64,000 nucleotides of DNA from JADJOM01 sp963817435 (GCA_963817435.1 CAWFNY010000001.1:310001-374000), one strand, 5' to 3'; positions 1-8,570 are shown, counted from the stretch's first letter. Numbers and translations are program-made. The notes: generated by a model not told the origin, from the letters alone.

Positions 1-54
1 GATGCCGACACCGCCCGGCGTCACGCCGCTGCCATGCTGGGGGCTACCCGCTGA
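1..54 (+). CDS. C-terminal end of an unidentified protein (partial)
   Basis: The window opens inside an open frame whose last 17 codons read DADTARRHAAAMLGATR and then TGA. The composition (Ala/Arg helix) resembles the end of a helical protein, but it is too short to identify. It runs toward the minus-strand permease gene that ends at 125. The call rests only on plausible codon composition, so it may be chance. Confidence 0.3.
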   Translation, partial: DADTARRHAAAMLGATR

Positions 55-73
55 TTCACACGTCCGCGTACGC

Positions 74-115
74 CCCTCTTCCCTCTTCCCTCTTCCCTCT
101 TCCCTCTTCCCTCTT
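74..115. repeat. CCCTCTT heptanucleotide tandem repeat, 6 copies
   Basis: Six perfect tandem copies of the 7-bp unit CCCTCTT are followed by a partial copy (116-120). The array ends 9 bp before the stop codon of the minus-strand permease. A 7-bp unit is prone to slippage, so copy number could vary between strains. No function can be read from it. Confidence 0.9.
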
Positions 116-124
116 CCCTTCGCA

Positions 125-1201
125 CTACCTCCCCAGCATCTCCGCAAATACGGCCAGCCGCTCCGACCGATCGCAGATGATCTTGAGCGTCACCAGAATC
201 GGCACCGAAAGCACCGCGCCGGGTACGCCCCAGATCCACAGCCAGAAGAGGAACCCCAGGAAGATGGCCAGCGGATTCAGCGGCAGCCGCCGTCCGAGCA
301 GGTGGGGCGTGAGCAGGTTCGCCTCGATCGCGTGCAGGGCGAGGTAGCAGAGCGGCGGCAGAAGGGCCGACGCGGCGTCCGGCAGGGTGATCAGCGCGAC
401 CATCGCAAGCAGCCCGGCCATGACCACCGGGCCGAAGTAGGGCATGAAGTTGAGCACGGCCGCGACCGCTCCGAGCAGCACCGGCGTCGGCATGCCGAAC
501 AGCGCCATGATGATCGCCGTCAGCAGCCCGATGCCGATGTTGATCGCGGTGACCGCGATCAGGTACCGTGAGATCTGCGACTCGGCCTCCGACACGATCC
601 CCAGCAGCCGCTCCGACTGCTCCCGCGGCAGCACCCGCGGCAGCCTCCGCATGAGCGAGCCGCCTGACGAGAGGAAGAAGAACGTCAGCACCATGGTGAT
701 GAGCAGCCCCGCCGCGAAGGACCACGCTCCTCCCAGGATGATCTCACTCAGGCTCGGCTCCTTGATCGCCACCTGCGGTGTGTCGGAACTGGTGACATCG
801 GCGATCTGGTTGACCTGCTGGGCGGTGCGGGTGACGCTCTCGATGGAGCGGAGCAGCCGCCGGACCCTGGTGTCGAGCTTCTTGAGATCCTGGGGCGCGC
901 GGGCGACCCAGTCCGCGGCCGGCGTCCACAGTTCGTACCCGGTCACCGAGATGCCGGTCGCCAGGAGAAGCAGCACCAGCGCCGGGGCCGCGGCGCCACG
1001 GATATGGATCCGGTGCAGCAGGCGGACGAGCGGCGTCAGCAGCAGCGAGAGGAACAGCGCCAGCACGATCGGCAGGAAGAGGTCGCGCGCGAGGTGGAGG
1101 GTGTAGAAGACCGCGAGCACGAAGAGTCCGGTGATCGCCACCGAGCGCAGCTCTGCTGGGCGAAACCGGGAGGGCGGTGCGGCGGGTCGCGGCGTGGTCA
1201 T
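125..1201 (-). CDS. AI-2E/PerM family transporter
   Basis: A 358-residue polytopic inner-membrane protein of the AI-2E transporter (PerM, UPF0118) family. The substrate varies across the family and cannot be told from sequence. Visible are an N-terminal pair of hydrophobic helices (about residues 22-60), a soluble stretch (about 90-150), and a C-terminal cluster of helices with a Gly/Pro-rich motif near PYFGPVVMAG, typical of the family. The length matches the family (about 350). The ATG start lies 8 bp after the stop of the upstream minus-strand gene, so the two are probably co-transcribed. Confidence in family is high; the function is open. Confidence 0.88.
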   Translation of the reverse strand: MTTPRPAAPPSRFRPAELRSVAITGLFVLAVFYTLHLARDLFLPIVLALFLSLLLTPLVRLLHRIHIRGAAAPALVLLLLATGISVTGYELWTPAADWVARAPQDLKKLDTRVRRLLRSIESVTRTAQQVNQIADVTSSDTPQVAIKEPSLSEIILGGAWSFAAGLLITMVLTFFFLSSGGSLMRRLPRVLPREQSERLLGIVSEAESQISRYLIAVTAINIGIGLLTAIIMALFGMPTPVLLGAVAAVLNFMPYFGPVVMAGLLAMVALITLPDAASALLPPLCYLALHAIEANLLTPHLLGRRLPLNPLAIFLGFLFWLWIWGVPGAVLSVPILVTLKIICDRSERLAVFAEMLGR

Positions 1202-1209
1202 CGGATCCC

Positions 1210-2772
1210 TCAGCGCCAGATGCGCTGATACCAGCGGATCTCGAGGCGGGTGCTACGGAATTTCGGCACCCGATCCCCGGTGCCGCGGACGACGGCGGTG
1301 TAGGTCCATGACGCATCGATCGGCCAGCCGCACTTGCGGCCCGGCTCGCATTCGTGCGGCGAGCGTCCGACGTAGGTCACGCCGATCCCCGTCGCGAGCG
1401 CGGTGCGGCTCGCCAGGGAGAGGATGTTCGGGTCGAGGCCGGCGATCGCGTCCGACGGCTGGTCGTAGGCGTAGCGGTCCGAGCCGACCCGCTGGTAATC
1501 GGCCTGGCCGTGGATCGCGAGATTCCGCGCCAGCCGGAAATACGGCTGAACGCCGAGGGAGAGAATGTCGCCGGCGTTGAAGCGCAGGTTGCTCAGCCGG
1601 CTGGCGTCGGGGTACGCCTCACTCGGGGTCGCGAGCCGGCGCACCCGGAGCGCCGCAAAGCGGACCAGGTATCCACCGGTGAAGCGGGCGCCCCAGCGGC
1701 TGGTGGAAACGTCGGCGGTGCCTGACATACCCGCCTCGTAGCGGCCGTTGCCAGTGCCGACATCGAGCAGGTTGTTGGGGTTGTCCCGCTGGCCGGTCGG
1801 CAGCCGGAGCAGTCCGGAGATCGCGAAGCGGAACCCGCCGGTCTTCCCCGGCCGGTCGAAGTCATCGACGAGGGTGTAGGTGGCGCCCACGTCCATGTCG
1901 CCCATCCGCGCGATCTTCGCCTCCGCGAGCGGGAAGGCCGCGATGGGCCCGAGCTGGTCGCCGACGGCAGTCGCGAATTCGGCGTCCGTCAGCCGGCTGG
2001 GTGGGAGGAAGGGAGCGGCCGAAAAGCCGGTGACGGCCAGAACGTTGCTGAGCGTGTCCTGGAGTCCCTGAATCCGGGTGAGAATCTGCTGGCCGGCGGC
2101 ACTCCCTTGCGAGGGCAGAAAGCTGGTGGCGGTACCCGGATCGATGGTCAGGGCCCGCAACTGGTCGCGAAGCGCCGCGGCGCGGGCGGAGATCGACTGC
2201 GCCAGCGCGAGTTGCGCGCCCGAGTAGCTTCCGTTGCTGATCCGAGTGTCGAGGGTGGACAGCGCGTTGTCGAAGCTGGTGAAGAAGCCGACCGCGTTCG
2301 CGTTGTCGGCATGGCCAGGGAGCGCGGTGTTCAGGCCGGCGTTCGCGGCAGCGGAATCCAGCCTGAAGTGCGCCTGCACCCTGGTCGTCACCAGCGGGAT
2401 GTTGCCAAAGAGCGTCAGCTTTCGGGTGATGCCGAGGGCGGCGCCGATGGTGCCGGTGCCGATGGTGAGCTGGCCGTTGGCGCGCAGGCTGCCGAGATTG
2501 AGGCGGCTGCCCGGCTGGCCCAGGATTGCGCTGAGCAGGGAATCGGCGGTGCGGAGCCCCGGAATGCGGTCGCTGCCCAGGGCCGGGCTCCCGAAATCGG
2601 CGAGGTAATCTTCCGGGTGCCCGCCGAAGATCCGCTGGTCGGCGCTCTCGAAGCTGCCGCGGATCTCCACGCGCAGCGTCCCCTTGGGGGCGCCGATCGG
2701 AGCGAGTTGGGCCGAGAGCGGTCCGGTCGCCGTCACCAGCAGGACCACGCCGAGCTGCACGTACCGATGCAA
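1210..2772 (-). CDS. exported outer-membrane-like protein, unknown function
   Basis: A 520-residue protein with a signal peptide ending in Leu-Ser-Ala-Gln. It is followed by alternating polar/hydrophobic stretches typical of a beta-barrel (for example 'FRFAISGLLRLPTGQ') and a central Ala-rich helical segment near residues 160-230. I set the start at a TTG because GGAGG lies 6 bases upstream and the signal peptide begins there. A longer frame would overlap galK. The gene is divergent from galK with only 26 bp between starts and lies just upstream of the permease in the same direction. No named family recognised; a porin/FadL-like or lipid-exposed barrel is possible. Confidence 0.75.
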   Translation of the reverse strand: MHRYVQLGVVLLVTATGPLSAQLAPIGAPKGTLRVEIRGSFESADQRIFGGHPEDYLADFGSPALGSDRIPGLRTADSLLSAILGQPGSRLNLGSLRANGQLTIGTGTIGAALGITRKLTLFGNIPLVTTRVQAHFRLDSAAANAGLNTALPGHADNANAVGFFTSFDNALSTLDTRISNGSYSGAQLALAQSISARAAALRDQLRALTIDPGTATSFLPSQGSAAGQQILTRIQGLQDTLSNVLAVTGFSAAPFLPPSRLTDAEFATAVGDQLGPIAAFPLAEAKIARMGDMDVGATYTLVDDFDRPGKTGGFRFAISGLLRLPTGQRDNPNNLLDVGTGNGRYEAGMSGTADVSTSRWGARFTGGYLVRFAALRVRRLATPSEAYPDASRLSNLRFNAGDILSLGVQPYFRLARNLAIHGQADYQRVGSDRYAYDQPSDAIAGLDPNILSLASRTALATGIGVTYVGRSPHECEPGRKCGWPIDASWTYTAVVRGTGDRVPKFRSTRLEIRWYQRIWR

Positions 2773-2798
2773 GGAACCTCCGGGAAGGATCGCCGACA

Positions 2799-3941
2799 GT
2801 GACTCACGTGTCGCCAGTTCGACAGGCAACATCGCTCTTTGAGGAGCGGTTTGGAAGCGGGCCGACGGTGCTGGTCTCCGCCCCCGGCCGGGTCAATCTG
2901 CTCGGGGAGCACACCGACTACAACGGCGGGCCGGTGCTGCCGTTCGCGCTGGACCGGCGCACCGTGGTGGCCGCGGCCCGTGCCGATCGCTGGGAGGTTG
3001 TCTCGGCGAGCGACGCGGAGCTTCACCCGCTCGATCCGGAGCGCATCGTCCCCGGTGCCTGGACCGGCTATGTGGTTGGCGTCATCCGCGTGCTCGAGAG
3101 ACGGGGCATTGCCGTGCCGCCGTCCCGGATCGCCGTCGCCAGCCGGGTGCCGGTTGGCGCTGGGCTCTCCTCTTCCGCGGCACTCACCGTGGCAACGGCG
3201 CGTGCGCTCACAGCGCTCGCGGGTCGCCGGGTGCCGCCGGCCCAGCTCGCTGACATCGCATACTACGCGGAACACGACGAAGTCGGCGTCCACTGCGGCC
3301 GGATGGACCAGACGATCTCCGCGCGGGCGAAGGCCGGGCATGCCATGCTATTCGAGACCGGCAGCGGGTCGGTGAGTCACCTCCCGCTCCCGGGGCGGGT
3401 GTGGGTGTTCGACACGGGAGTGTCGCACCGGCTGACCGGCGGGCACCTCAACGAGCGCCGCAGAGAGTGCGAGGAGGGGCTGCGTCTGGTGAACGAGCAG
3501 GGCGCCGGTGTCCGGCACCTCGCTGACATCTCCGAGACGGCACTTCCCGCGCTGCTGCGCGGCATGCCGTCACCGTGGAGTGCGCGGGTCCGGCATGTGG
3601 TCACCGAGACGATTCGGACCCGTGCCGCCGCGCAGGCGCTCGCGGCCCGTGACCTCGCCACGCTCGGCCGCCTGATGCTCGAGGGGCACGAATCGCTGCG
3701 GGTGGACTACCAGTCGACCTGTCCCGAGGCCGATCTGCTGGTGGAGTCGCTGGCGCGGCATGGGGCGCTGGGCGCCCGGCTCACCGGCGCGGGGTGGGGC
3801 GGCGCGGTGATCGCGCTGTTGCCGGCGGACCGAAGTGCCCGCATCGTGGCGGAGGTGCAGGATATCTACCGCGGTGCGCATGGACGGGTTCCGCTTGTGT
3901 GGGCGACGCGCGCCGGCGCGGGGGTGCGGAGCGAGAAGTGA
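2799..3941 (+). CDS. galK: galactokinase
   Basis: A 380-residue GHMP-family kinase that phosphorylates galactose at C1 with ATP, the entry step of the Leloir pathway in the cytoplasm. Three family motifs are present: the galactokinase signature PGRVNLLGEHTDYN near residues 30-43, the ATP-binding loop PVGAGLSSSAA near 121, and the C-terminal glycine motif GARLTGAGWGGA near 330. The start is GTG, preceded at 9 bases by GGAAGGA. No galT, galE or transporter gene is adjacent, so the rest of the pathway must be elsewhere. A strong hairpin follows. Some archaeal-type GHMP kinases look similar, but the signature motif favours galactokinase. Confidence 0.92.
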   Translation: MTHVSPVRQATSLFEERFGSGPTVLVSAPGRVNLLGEHTDYNGGPVLPFALDRRTVVAAARADRWEVVSASDAELHPLDPERIVPGAWTGYVVGVIRVLERRGIAVPPSRIAVASRVPVGAGLSSSAALTVATARALTALAGRRVPPAQLADIAYYAEHDEVGVHCGRMDQTISARAKAGHAMLFETGSGSVSHLPLPGRVWVFDTGVSHRLTGGHLNERRRECEEGLRLVNEQGAGVRHLADISETALPALLRGMPSPWSARVRHVVTETIRTRAAAQALAARDLATLGRLMLEGHESLRVDYQSTCPEADLLVESLARHGALGARLTGAGWGGAVIALLPADRSARIVAEVQDIYRGAHGRVPLVWATRAGAGVRSEK

Positions 3942-3948
3942 GGCAATG

Positions 3949-3982
3949 AAAACGGACCCGGCTTTCGCCGGGTCCGCTTTCA
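3949..3982. terminator. bidirectional terminator between galK and the convergent lipoprotein gene
   Basis: A perfect 10-bp stem (CGGACCCGGC with GCCGGGTCCG, 3953-3962 and 3967-3976) closes a TTTC loop. AAAA flanks one side and CTTTC the other, so it can serve both converging genes. The U-tract is short. Confidence 0.75.
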
Positions 3983-4000
3983 ATTACCCCGTCGGAGTCG

Positions 4001-5044
4001 TCAGGGCGTGCCGGAGATGAACACCTGATCGATGTCGATGTAATCGTTGCGGGTGCGCGTGCCTCCCTGGCCGCCCCACGTCGGATTCCACTTCCATGAA
4101 TTGAATCCGTAGGGAGCGGTCGGGGTGATGTAGACCACGTTGGTGTAGTTGTGGGTCTGGGTGCCGTCGATCCACATCTGGAAGGTCCCGTTGGCCGCGC
4201 CCATCGTGTTGACCGACATGGTCGCCTCCCAGTGATGCCATCCGCCTGCCGTCATCAGGTGAGCCTTGCTCACGTTCTGAGTGAGATTCCTGGACGTCCA
4301 TCCATTGGGCTGCAGGATGTTCTGCTCCTTGAACAGTACCTGGAAGTCGCTCTGCAGGCGCTGAACGGCCAGGCCATTGTCGAGGAAGAAGGTGAGCTCG
4401 TTCAGGGCTGACTTGGGGTCCCCGACACCGAAAAATCCCGCCTTCGTGCCCACCTTCTGATTCTCGAAGCTCGGCCCTTCGATCTTGATCCACATCGAGA
4501 AGTAGATCTTGCGGTAGTTCATCGTCGCGGGGCCGATCCAGCCGCCCATGTTCACGGGCGCGACTCCAGCGTTTTGACCGGCGTAGAACTTGGTGCGAAT
4601 CACGGAGCCGGCGCTTACCGGGGCCGTCGCATCACTCGCGATCGTCAGGTTCGGATTGGTGGCGGAATAGCTCCACCACGAGCCCACCGTGCCGGTATTG
4701 GCGCGGGGCCATGGCGGCTTGGTATCGAACCGGTTGTCGGCCAGGGTGGTGTAGCCGCTCGGCGCATTCACGTTGGCCAGCACGAGCGACGCGGGTGCGG
4801 AGGTCACGGGAACCACCGACGGGGTGCTCACGGAATCGGCGAGTGCTGGCGCCATCGGTTCGGAACTGCAGGCGGCGAGCCCGAGGGCGCCCGCAAGCGC
4901 GAGAGCGGCGAACCAGCCGCTCCGCCGGGGGGATCGGGGAGACTGACCCGCAGGAGGGAATGCCGAGGGTAGGGAACGAGCGTGGCCGCGCACGGCCAGG
5001 TGGTGCGTAGTCAAGAGTGGCTCCACTGCGTAAACTGTTAGCAT
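4001..5044 (-). CDS. exported lipoprotein with a lectin/polysaccharide-lyase-like fold
   Basis: About 347 residues. A basic stretch (SPRRS) and hydrophobic core end in the lipobox LAAC followed by Ser-Ser, so it should be lipidated and carried to the outer membrane. The C-terminal about 230 residues are Trp/Tyr/Asn-rich with 'GGWHHWEATM' and 'FQMWIDGTQTHNY', the pattern of concanavalin-A-like jelly rolls that bind or cleave polysaccharide. No catalytic residues can be assigned. The start is uncertain: I use an ATG at 5044, but a GTG near 4993 would give a more normal signal length and an ATG-like start at 5089 is also open. The frame and stop are secure. Confidence 0.7.
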   Translation of the reverse strand: MLTVYAVEPLLTTHHLAVRGHARSLPSAFPPAGQSPRSPRRSGWFAALALAGALGLAACSSEPMAPALADSVSTPSVVPVTSAPASLVLANVNAPSGYTTLADNRFDTKPPWPRANTGTVGSWWSYSATNPNLTIASDATAPVSAGSVIRTKFYAGQNAGVAPVNMGGWIGPATMNYRKIYFSMWIKIEGPSFENQKVGTKAGFFGVGDPKSALNELTFFLDNGLAVQRLQSDFQVLFKEQNILQPNGWTSRNLTQNVSKAHLMTAGGWHHWEATMSVNTMGAANGTFQMWIDGTQTHNYTNVVYITPTAPYGFNSWKWNPTWGGQGGTRTRNDYIDIDQVFISGTP

Positions 5045-5490
5045 GAAACGACTCAGCCCCGCGGTATTCCGCGGTCGGAGACGTTCCATCGATTGTCAAG
5101 TTGGGAGAGCGAACCGTGGGGGTAAGGAAGGCACCCACTCCCGTGAAAGGTGCGGAGACGACCTGCCTCTACACCCTCAGTCAACCTAGGGACGGCCATC
5201 TCATCGCGCGGTGATGCAGGGGAGGTAATTGCTGCGATGCAGGTAGTGCTAGATGCGGACGAGCGACACATTTGTGATCGGATGTCGCCGAACCCGCGGC
5301 CCGATTGGCAGGGCTGGACGCCGCTCCGTGGTGGCGCGCGTCGCGAAGCTGGTATCCGATCGGAGCGTGATGAAGCGCCGTCGGCGCTGACCGGGGCTCG
5401 TTGACATGAAGTTGAGACGGCCCTGAGATGGGCACGGGCTGGACGGATCGCTCACCGGTATCGATGGGACGACGCCCAGCGGGCGAGCAG
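5045..5490. other. about 450-bp intergenic stretch, no gene seen
   Basis: This stretch lies between the start of the minus-strand lipoprotein gene and the tRNA promoter. Short open frames occur on both strands but lack ribosome-binding sites and natural composition. A TTGACA lies on the minus strand (5094-5099), properly placed to act upstream of the lipoprotein gene, but I find no matching -10 element. Confidence 0.5.
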
Positions 5491-5521
5491 TTGAATTAGT
5501 CGCGGTGAGGGTTGAGCTTGG
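5491..5521 (+). promoter_or_regulatory. putative promoter of tRNA-Leu
   Basis: TTG at 5491-5493 is followed after 20 bases by GAGCTTGG (5514-5521). This matches the TTG-N20/21-TAGnTTTG pattern seen upstream of rpsA, rplM, mreB, rpsO and aroA, with one mismatch at the first T. The tRNA begins 9 bases downstream, a reasonable transcript start distance. Confidence 0.4.
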
Positions 5522-5530
5522 AGACACCCG

Positions 5531-5616
5531 GCTCGGGTGGCGAAACTGGCAGACGCATGGGACTTAAAATCCCAAGAGGCGCAATCCTCATGTGGGTTCG
5601 ATCCCCACCCCGAGCA
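5531..5616 (+). tRNA. tRNA-Leu (anticodon UAA)
   Basis: An 86-base class II tRNA. The acceptor arms GCTCGGG (5531-5537) and CCCGAGC (5609-5615) pair perfectly, with discriminator A at 5616. The anticodon stem-loop TGGGA-CTTAAAA-TCCCA places TAA at positions 34-36. A long variable arm (AGAGGCGCAATCCTC) marks it as leucine. The T arm is GTGGG-TTCGATC-CCCAC. The 3' CCA is not encoded. It stands alone, followed by two exported-protein genes. Confidence 0.97.
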
Positions 5617-5722
5617 TTCGCTGTGTCCTTTCCGCCGCTTGAATTTCCCGTCATCCCCCCTTCATCTCCACTTCGCGGCCGCCATGCCACCATGAGCCCG
5701 TCCCTCCTCGGGGGCTTCGATT

Positions 5723-6289
5723 ATGCCGCTCCGCACCGCACTGAATCGCAGCAACCTCGCGACCACCGCCGCGGCACTCGCCGTCGTCGTCCTCGCCGCC
5801 CTCAACTGCGACCCCGGCACCGAGCCCCGCCGCTCGGCATTCATCACCATGTCCGCCACCATCGACGGCGCCGGGTGGGTGGCCACGACCCCGAAGCACG
5901 GCGTGCCACCGTACGCCAACTGGTACCCCTGGGACAGCACGCTCGCCCTCTCCGGCACCCGCACCTACGGCTCCGATTCTTCCCTCGGCATCGTGCTGGT
6001 GCTGGGGCCGGTCACTGGCCCGGGCACCTTCAGCCTTGGCGACAGGAACTCGCCCAGCTACGGTACCGTCCTGCTGGCGACGGGCGACATCTACGCCAAC
6101 ACCTACAAGGTGCAGTACTTCTACACCGACGGTATCACGGGAAGCACCGCAACGCTGACCAGCTTCGACCCCGCCACCCGCCACCTCGACGGCACGTTCA
6201 GCTTCACCGCCCGCGACAGCGCCGGCCAGTCACGGCAGGTCACGCAGGGAGTCTTTTCAGGAACCTGGATCGCCTCGCCGCCGGATTAG
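5723..6289 (+). CDS. small exported protein, DUF6252-like
   Basis: A 188-residue protein with an N-terminal hydrophobic helix (about residues 12-28) ending in a Cys (LAALNC), a near-lipobox with an unusual Asn at -1. The rest is beta-rich, Gly/Ser/Thr-heavy, with 'FSFTARDSAG' and 'GVFSGTW' near the C-terminus. That ending recalls small exported beta-sandwich proteins of the DUF6252 type; the match is from memory only. It follows the tRNA and precedes another small exported protein on the same strand. Confidence 0.6.
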   Translation: MPLRTALNRSNLATTAAALAVVVLAALNCDPGTEPRRSAFITMSATIDGAGWVATTPKHGVPPYANWYPWDSTLALSGTRTYGSDSSLGIVLVLGPVTGPGTFSLGDRNSPSYGTVLLATGDIYANTYKVQYFYTDGITGSTATLTSFDPATRHLDGTFSFTARDSAGQSRQVTQGVFSGTWIASPPD

Positions 6290-6427
6290 CAGATCCCCTG
6301 GACGACGCGACTGACTGAAACCCCACCCGCGTCCGCCCCGTCCGGCGGACGTCCGAGCGCCGTCCCTTCGCGATGCCGCGTCACCTCTCAGTCGCCCCAT
6401 CGCCATCGGAGCTTCGATCATGACCAG

Positions 6428-7201
6428 GTGCCCGCGCGCCCGACTCCGCTCCTCGCACTGCTCATGACGGTCGCACCGCTGGCCCTCACGGCCCAGTCGG
6501 CGCCCACGACAGGACTCGAGGTGCTCGCGCGGATGCACGACGCCTACGCGACGACCTGGTACCGCACTCTCACCTTCGTGCAGACGACCAAGATCAACCG
6601 CCCCGGCCAGCCACCCGCCGACCAGACCTGGTACGAGAGCGTCGCCGCACCGGGACTCCTGCGCATCGACATCGCCGATCCCGACAGCGGCAACGGGGTG
6701 ATCTACTCCATCGATTCGACCTTCATCTTCCAGGGAGGCAAGCCGGTGCGCCGAGCAGCGGGCGGGAATCCCTTCCTGCCGTTGATCATGGGAGTGTACC
6801 TGCAGGACCCGGCCACCACTGCCGCGCAGCTCGGCGCCTATCACATGGACCTGTCAAAGGTCTCGACCGCGATCCTCGACGGGAAGCCGGTCTGGATCGT
6901 CGGCACCACGACGCCGGGTGACACGACCTCACCCCAGTTCTGGGTGGAGACCGACCGGCTCATCGTGCTCCGGGTCATCAGCCCGATCGGCACCTCGGGA
7001 CTCACCTTCGATGCCCACCTCAACGACTATCGTGAGGCGGGGAAGGGGTGGCTCGCGACCCGGGTCGTCATCGGCATCAGCAATGGCACGAAACAGGAAG
7101 AGGTCTACACCGACTGGAAGGCCGATCCGCCGATTTCCCTCGATCTCTTCGACCCGGCGAAGTACAGCACCGCGCCTCACTGGGCCCACCCGGCACACTG
7201 A
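6428..7201 (+). CDS. exported protein, LolA-like/outer-membrane lipoprotein-sorting fold
   Basis: A 257-residue protein with a clear signal peptide ending Leu-Thr-Ala-Gln at about residue 22 (GTG start at 6428). The mature part begins with a helix (GLEVLARMHDAYATTWYRTL) and continues with long antiparallel strands, including 'TWYESVAAPGLLRIDI', 'FWVETDRLIVLRV' and 'GWLATRVVI'. This is the layout of LolA/LppX half-barrels that carry a lipid in the periplasm. Without structural comparison the family stays tentative. A stem-loop follows the stop, facing the converging gene at 7263. Confidence 0.62.
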   Translation: MPARPTPLLALLMTVAPLALTAQSAPTTGLEVLARMHDAYATTWYRTLTFVQTTKINRPGQPPADQTWYESVAAPGLLRIDIADPDSGNGVIYSIDSTFIFQGGKPVRRAAGGNPFLPLIMGVYLQDPATTAAQLGAYHMDLSKVSTAILDGKPVWIVGTTTPGDTTSPQFWVETDRLIVLRVISPIGTSGLTFDAHLNDYREAGKGWLATRVVIGISNGTKQEEVYTDWKADPPISLDLFDPAKYSTAPHWAHPAH

Positions 7202-7209
7202 ACGACGCT

Positions 7210-7243
7210 GGGGTCGGTGCGGAAGAACCATCGCACCGGCCCC
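7210..7243. terminator. hairpin between convergent genes
   Basis: A 12-bp stem (GGGGTCGGTGCG with CGCACCGGCCCC, one G-U pair) at 7210-7221/7232-7243 closes a 10-base loop between two converging genes. There is no clear U-run on either side, so it may act as a Rho-independent terminator only weakly or simply stabilise 3' ends. Confidence 0.5.
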
Positions 7244-7262
7244 AACGGGTTCCGCAGCTTAT

Positions 7263-7928
7263 TCACGCCACCGTTTCCTTTCCATCCTTCTTCGGTGCCG
7301 CCGCCGGCCAGTTCAGATCCTTGGCACGGGCCCAGAGGGCGAGCTGCTCGGGGTTCTTCCGGAATCTGAGCCGGTTGATCCCGTCGAGCCGCTTCACCAC
7401 CAGATTGATCTGACGCAGCACCTCCCTGAGTTCCACTCGCGCGGCGACATGCAGCGCGGTGGCGGAGTCCTGCGCCGCGTGCGCCGCCTCGTACCGCGCG
7501 ACCCGCGCCGTCAGGTCCTCGACGAAGGTGGCCGGCATCCCGTCGCGAATGAAGACGTCCTTGTAGGCCGTCGCCTGTTCCACCAGCGCCCGAGTCGTCG
7601 CCAGGAAGGTGGGGTGATTGACGTTCGCTCTCGGCAGGCGGAAGCGCTGCGGCAGCTCCGGTTTCTCGCCGCCCGCGCCCCGAGCGATGCGAATCAGCAG
7701 CACCAGTTCCTCCTGGATGCCATCATGCTCTTCGGCCTTGCTCGCCGTCGCGGCCTTTGATGCGAGGTACCCGCTCTGTTCCTGCGTCGCGAGTACCTCC
7801 ACTCTCGCGACCCCCTCCACCAGCGCCTTCGTCAGCTCGGTGTACCCCTCGACCGTGGCGGGATGAGCCAGGCTGTGGTCCCTGACCCGGATGGCCCGGT
7901 CGACCTTGTTGAGAGTACGGACTTCCAT
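7263..7928 (-). CDS. unknown helical protein
   Basis: A 221-residue, soluble, almost fully helical protein without signal peptide or membrane segment. I do not recognise a named family. I chose the ATG at 7928 because GGAGG lies 6 bases upstream. The frame stays open another 780 bases upstream only because the repeat array there lacks stops. Charged helices such as 'GYLASKAATASKAEEHDG' and a Lys-rich tail (APKKDGKETVA) suggest a helical bundle. It is divergent from the IclR/methyltransferase operon, across the repeat array. Confidence 0.75.
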   Translation of the reverse strand: MEVRTLNKVDRAIRVRDHSLAHPATVEGYTELTKALVEGVARVEVLATQEQSGYLASKAATASKAEEHDGIQEELVLLIRIARGAGGEKPELPQRFRLPRANVNHPTFLATTRALVEQATAYKDVFIRDGMPATFVEDLTARVARYEAAHAAQDSATALHVAARVELREVLRQINLVVKRLDGINRLRFRKNPEQLALWARAKDLNWPAAAPKKDGKETVA

Positions 7929-8198
7929 CTGAGCCTCCACTCGCGAGACGAGTCGCGACTCGGTGCCGGGTGAGGCGGCGGGCCGAGAATGTCGGGTTGA
8001 AGTGCGACCGTCACCTGTCCTCACCCGGCGCGGTCGGGAGGCGGGAGAAGCAACCGCTGTGCCAGCGCGCCGACCGCCCTGTGTGAGGCAGTGCCAGGCA
8101 CCTGACGACGAATGCGAAAGTCGCGACGGGACAAGCAGATGCCCCATCCGCGCGCGATGCGCCCACACCCGCGATGATGGGCGTCGGTGTCTCGCGCC

Positions 8199-8252
8199 GA
8201 GTGTCCTCGATCGGGGAGGCGAGGACACTCCCGAGGACACTCGAGGACACTC
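8199..8252. repeat. GAGGACACTC direct repeats with an inverted copy
   Basis: Three direct copies of GAGGACACTC (8221-8230, 8233-8242, 8243-8252) are preceded by one inverted copy, GAGTGTCCTC (8199-8208). The inverted copy can pair with any of the three, giving alternative hairpins. They sit immediately before the GGTCGG box array in the same non-coding stretch. Confidence 0.85.
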
Positions 8253-8258
8253 ACGAGA

Positions 8259-8570
8259 TGGTCGGGGTCGATCGACGATGTGGTCGGAACGCGCTGCGGA
8301 GTGGTCGGAACCGCTCGCGATATGGTCGGAACGAATTGCCGGATGGTCGGAGCCGTTTGACGATACGGTCGAGACACCCCGCGGTATGGTCGGAGCCGTC
8401 TGACGATACGGTCGGGACACCCCGCGGTGTGGTCGGAGCCGTCTGACGATACGGTCGGGACACCCCGCGGTGTGGTCGGAGCCGTCTGACGATACGGTCG
8501 GGACACCCCGCGGTGTGGTCGGAGCCGTTTGACGATACGGTCGGGACGCCCCGCGGTGTGGTCGGAGCCA
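8259..8570. repeat. phased tandem repeat array: 15 GGTCGG-type boxes every 21-22 bp
   Basis: Four irregular units (22, 21, 21 and 21 bp) are followed by five nearly identical 43-bp units starting at 8344, 8387, 8430, 8473 and 8516, and a partial sixth at 8559. Each 43-bp unit is itself two half-units (22 + 21 bp) that both begin with the box. Box starts are at 8260, 8282, 8303, 8324, 8345, 8367, 8388 and onward to 8560. The spacing equals two helical turns. The unit length is not a multiple of three, so the array is not coding. It lies 170 bp upstream of the IclR start. Confidence 0.92.

Noticed and set aside
2..571. Plus-strand open frame at the left edge
   Set aside because: It passes through the heptanucleotide repeat and runs antisense to the permease.
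8344..8570. CRISPR array
   Set aside because: The 43-bp units are contiguous and nearly identical; there are no variable spacers and no cas genes.
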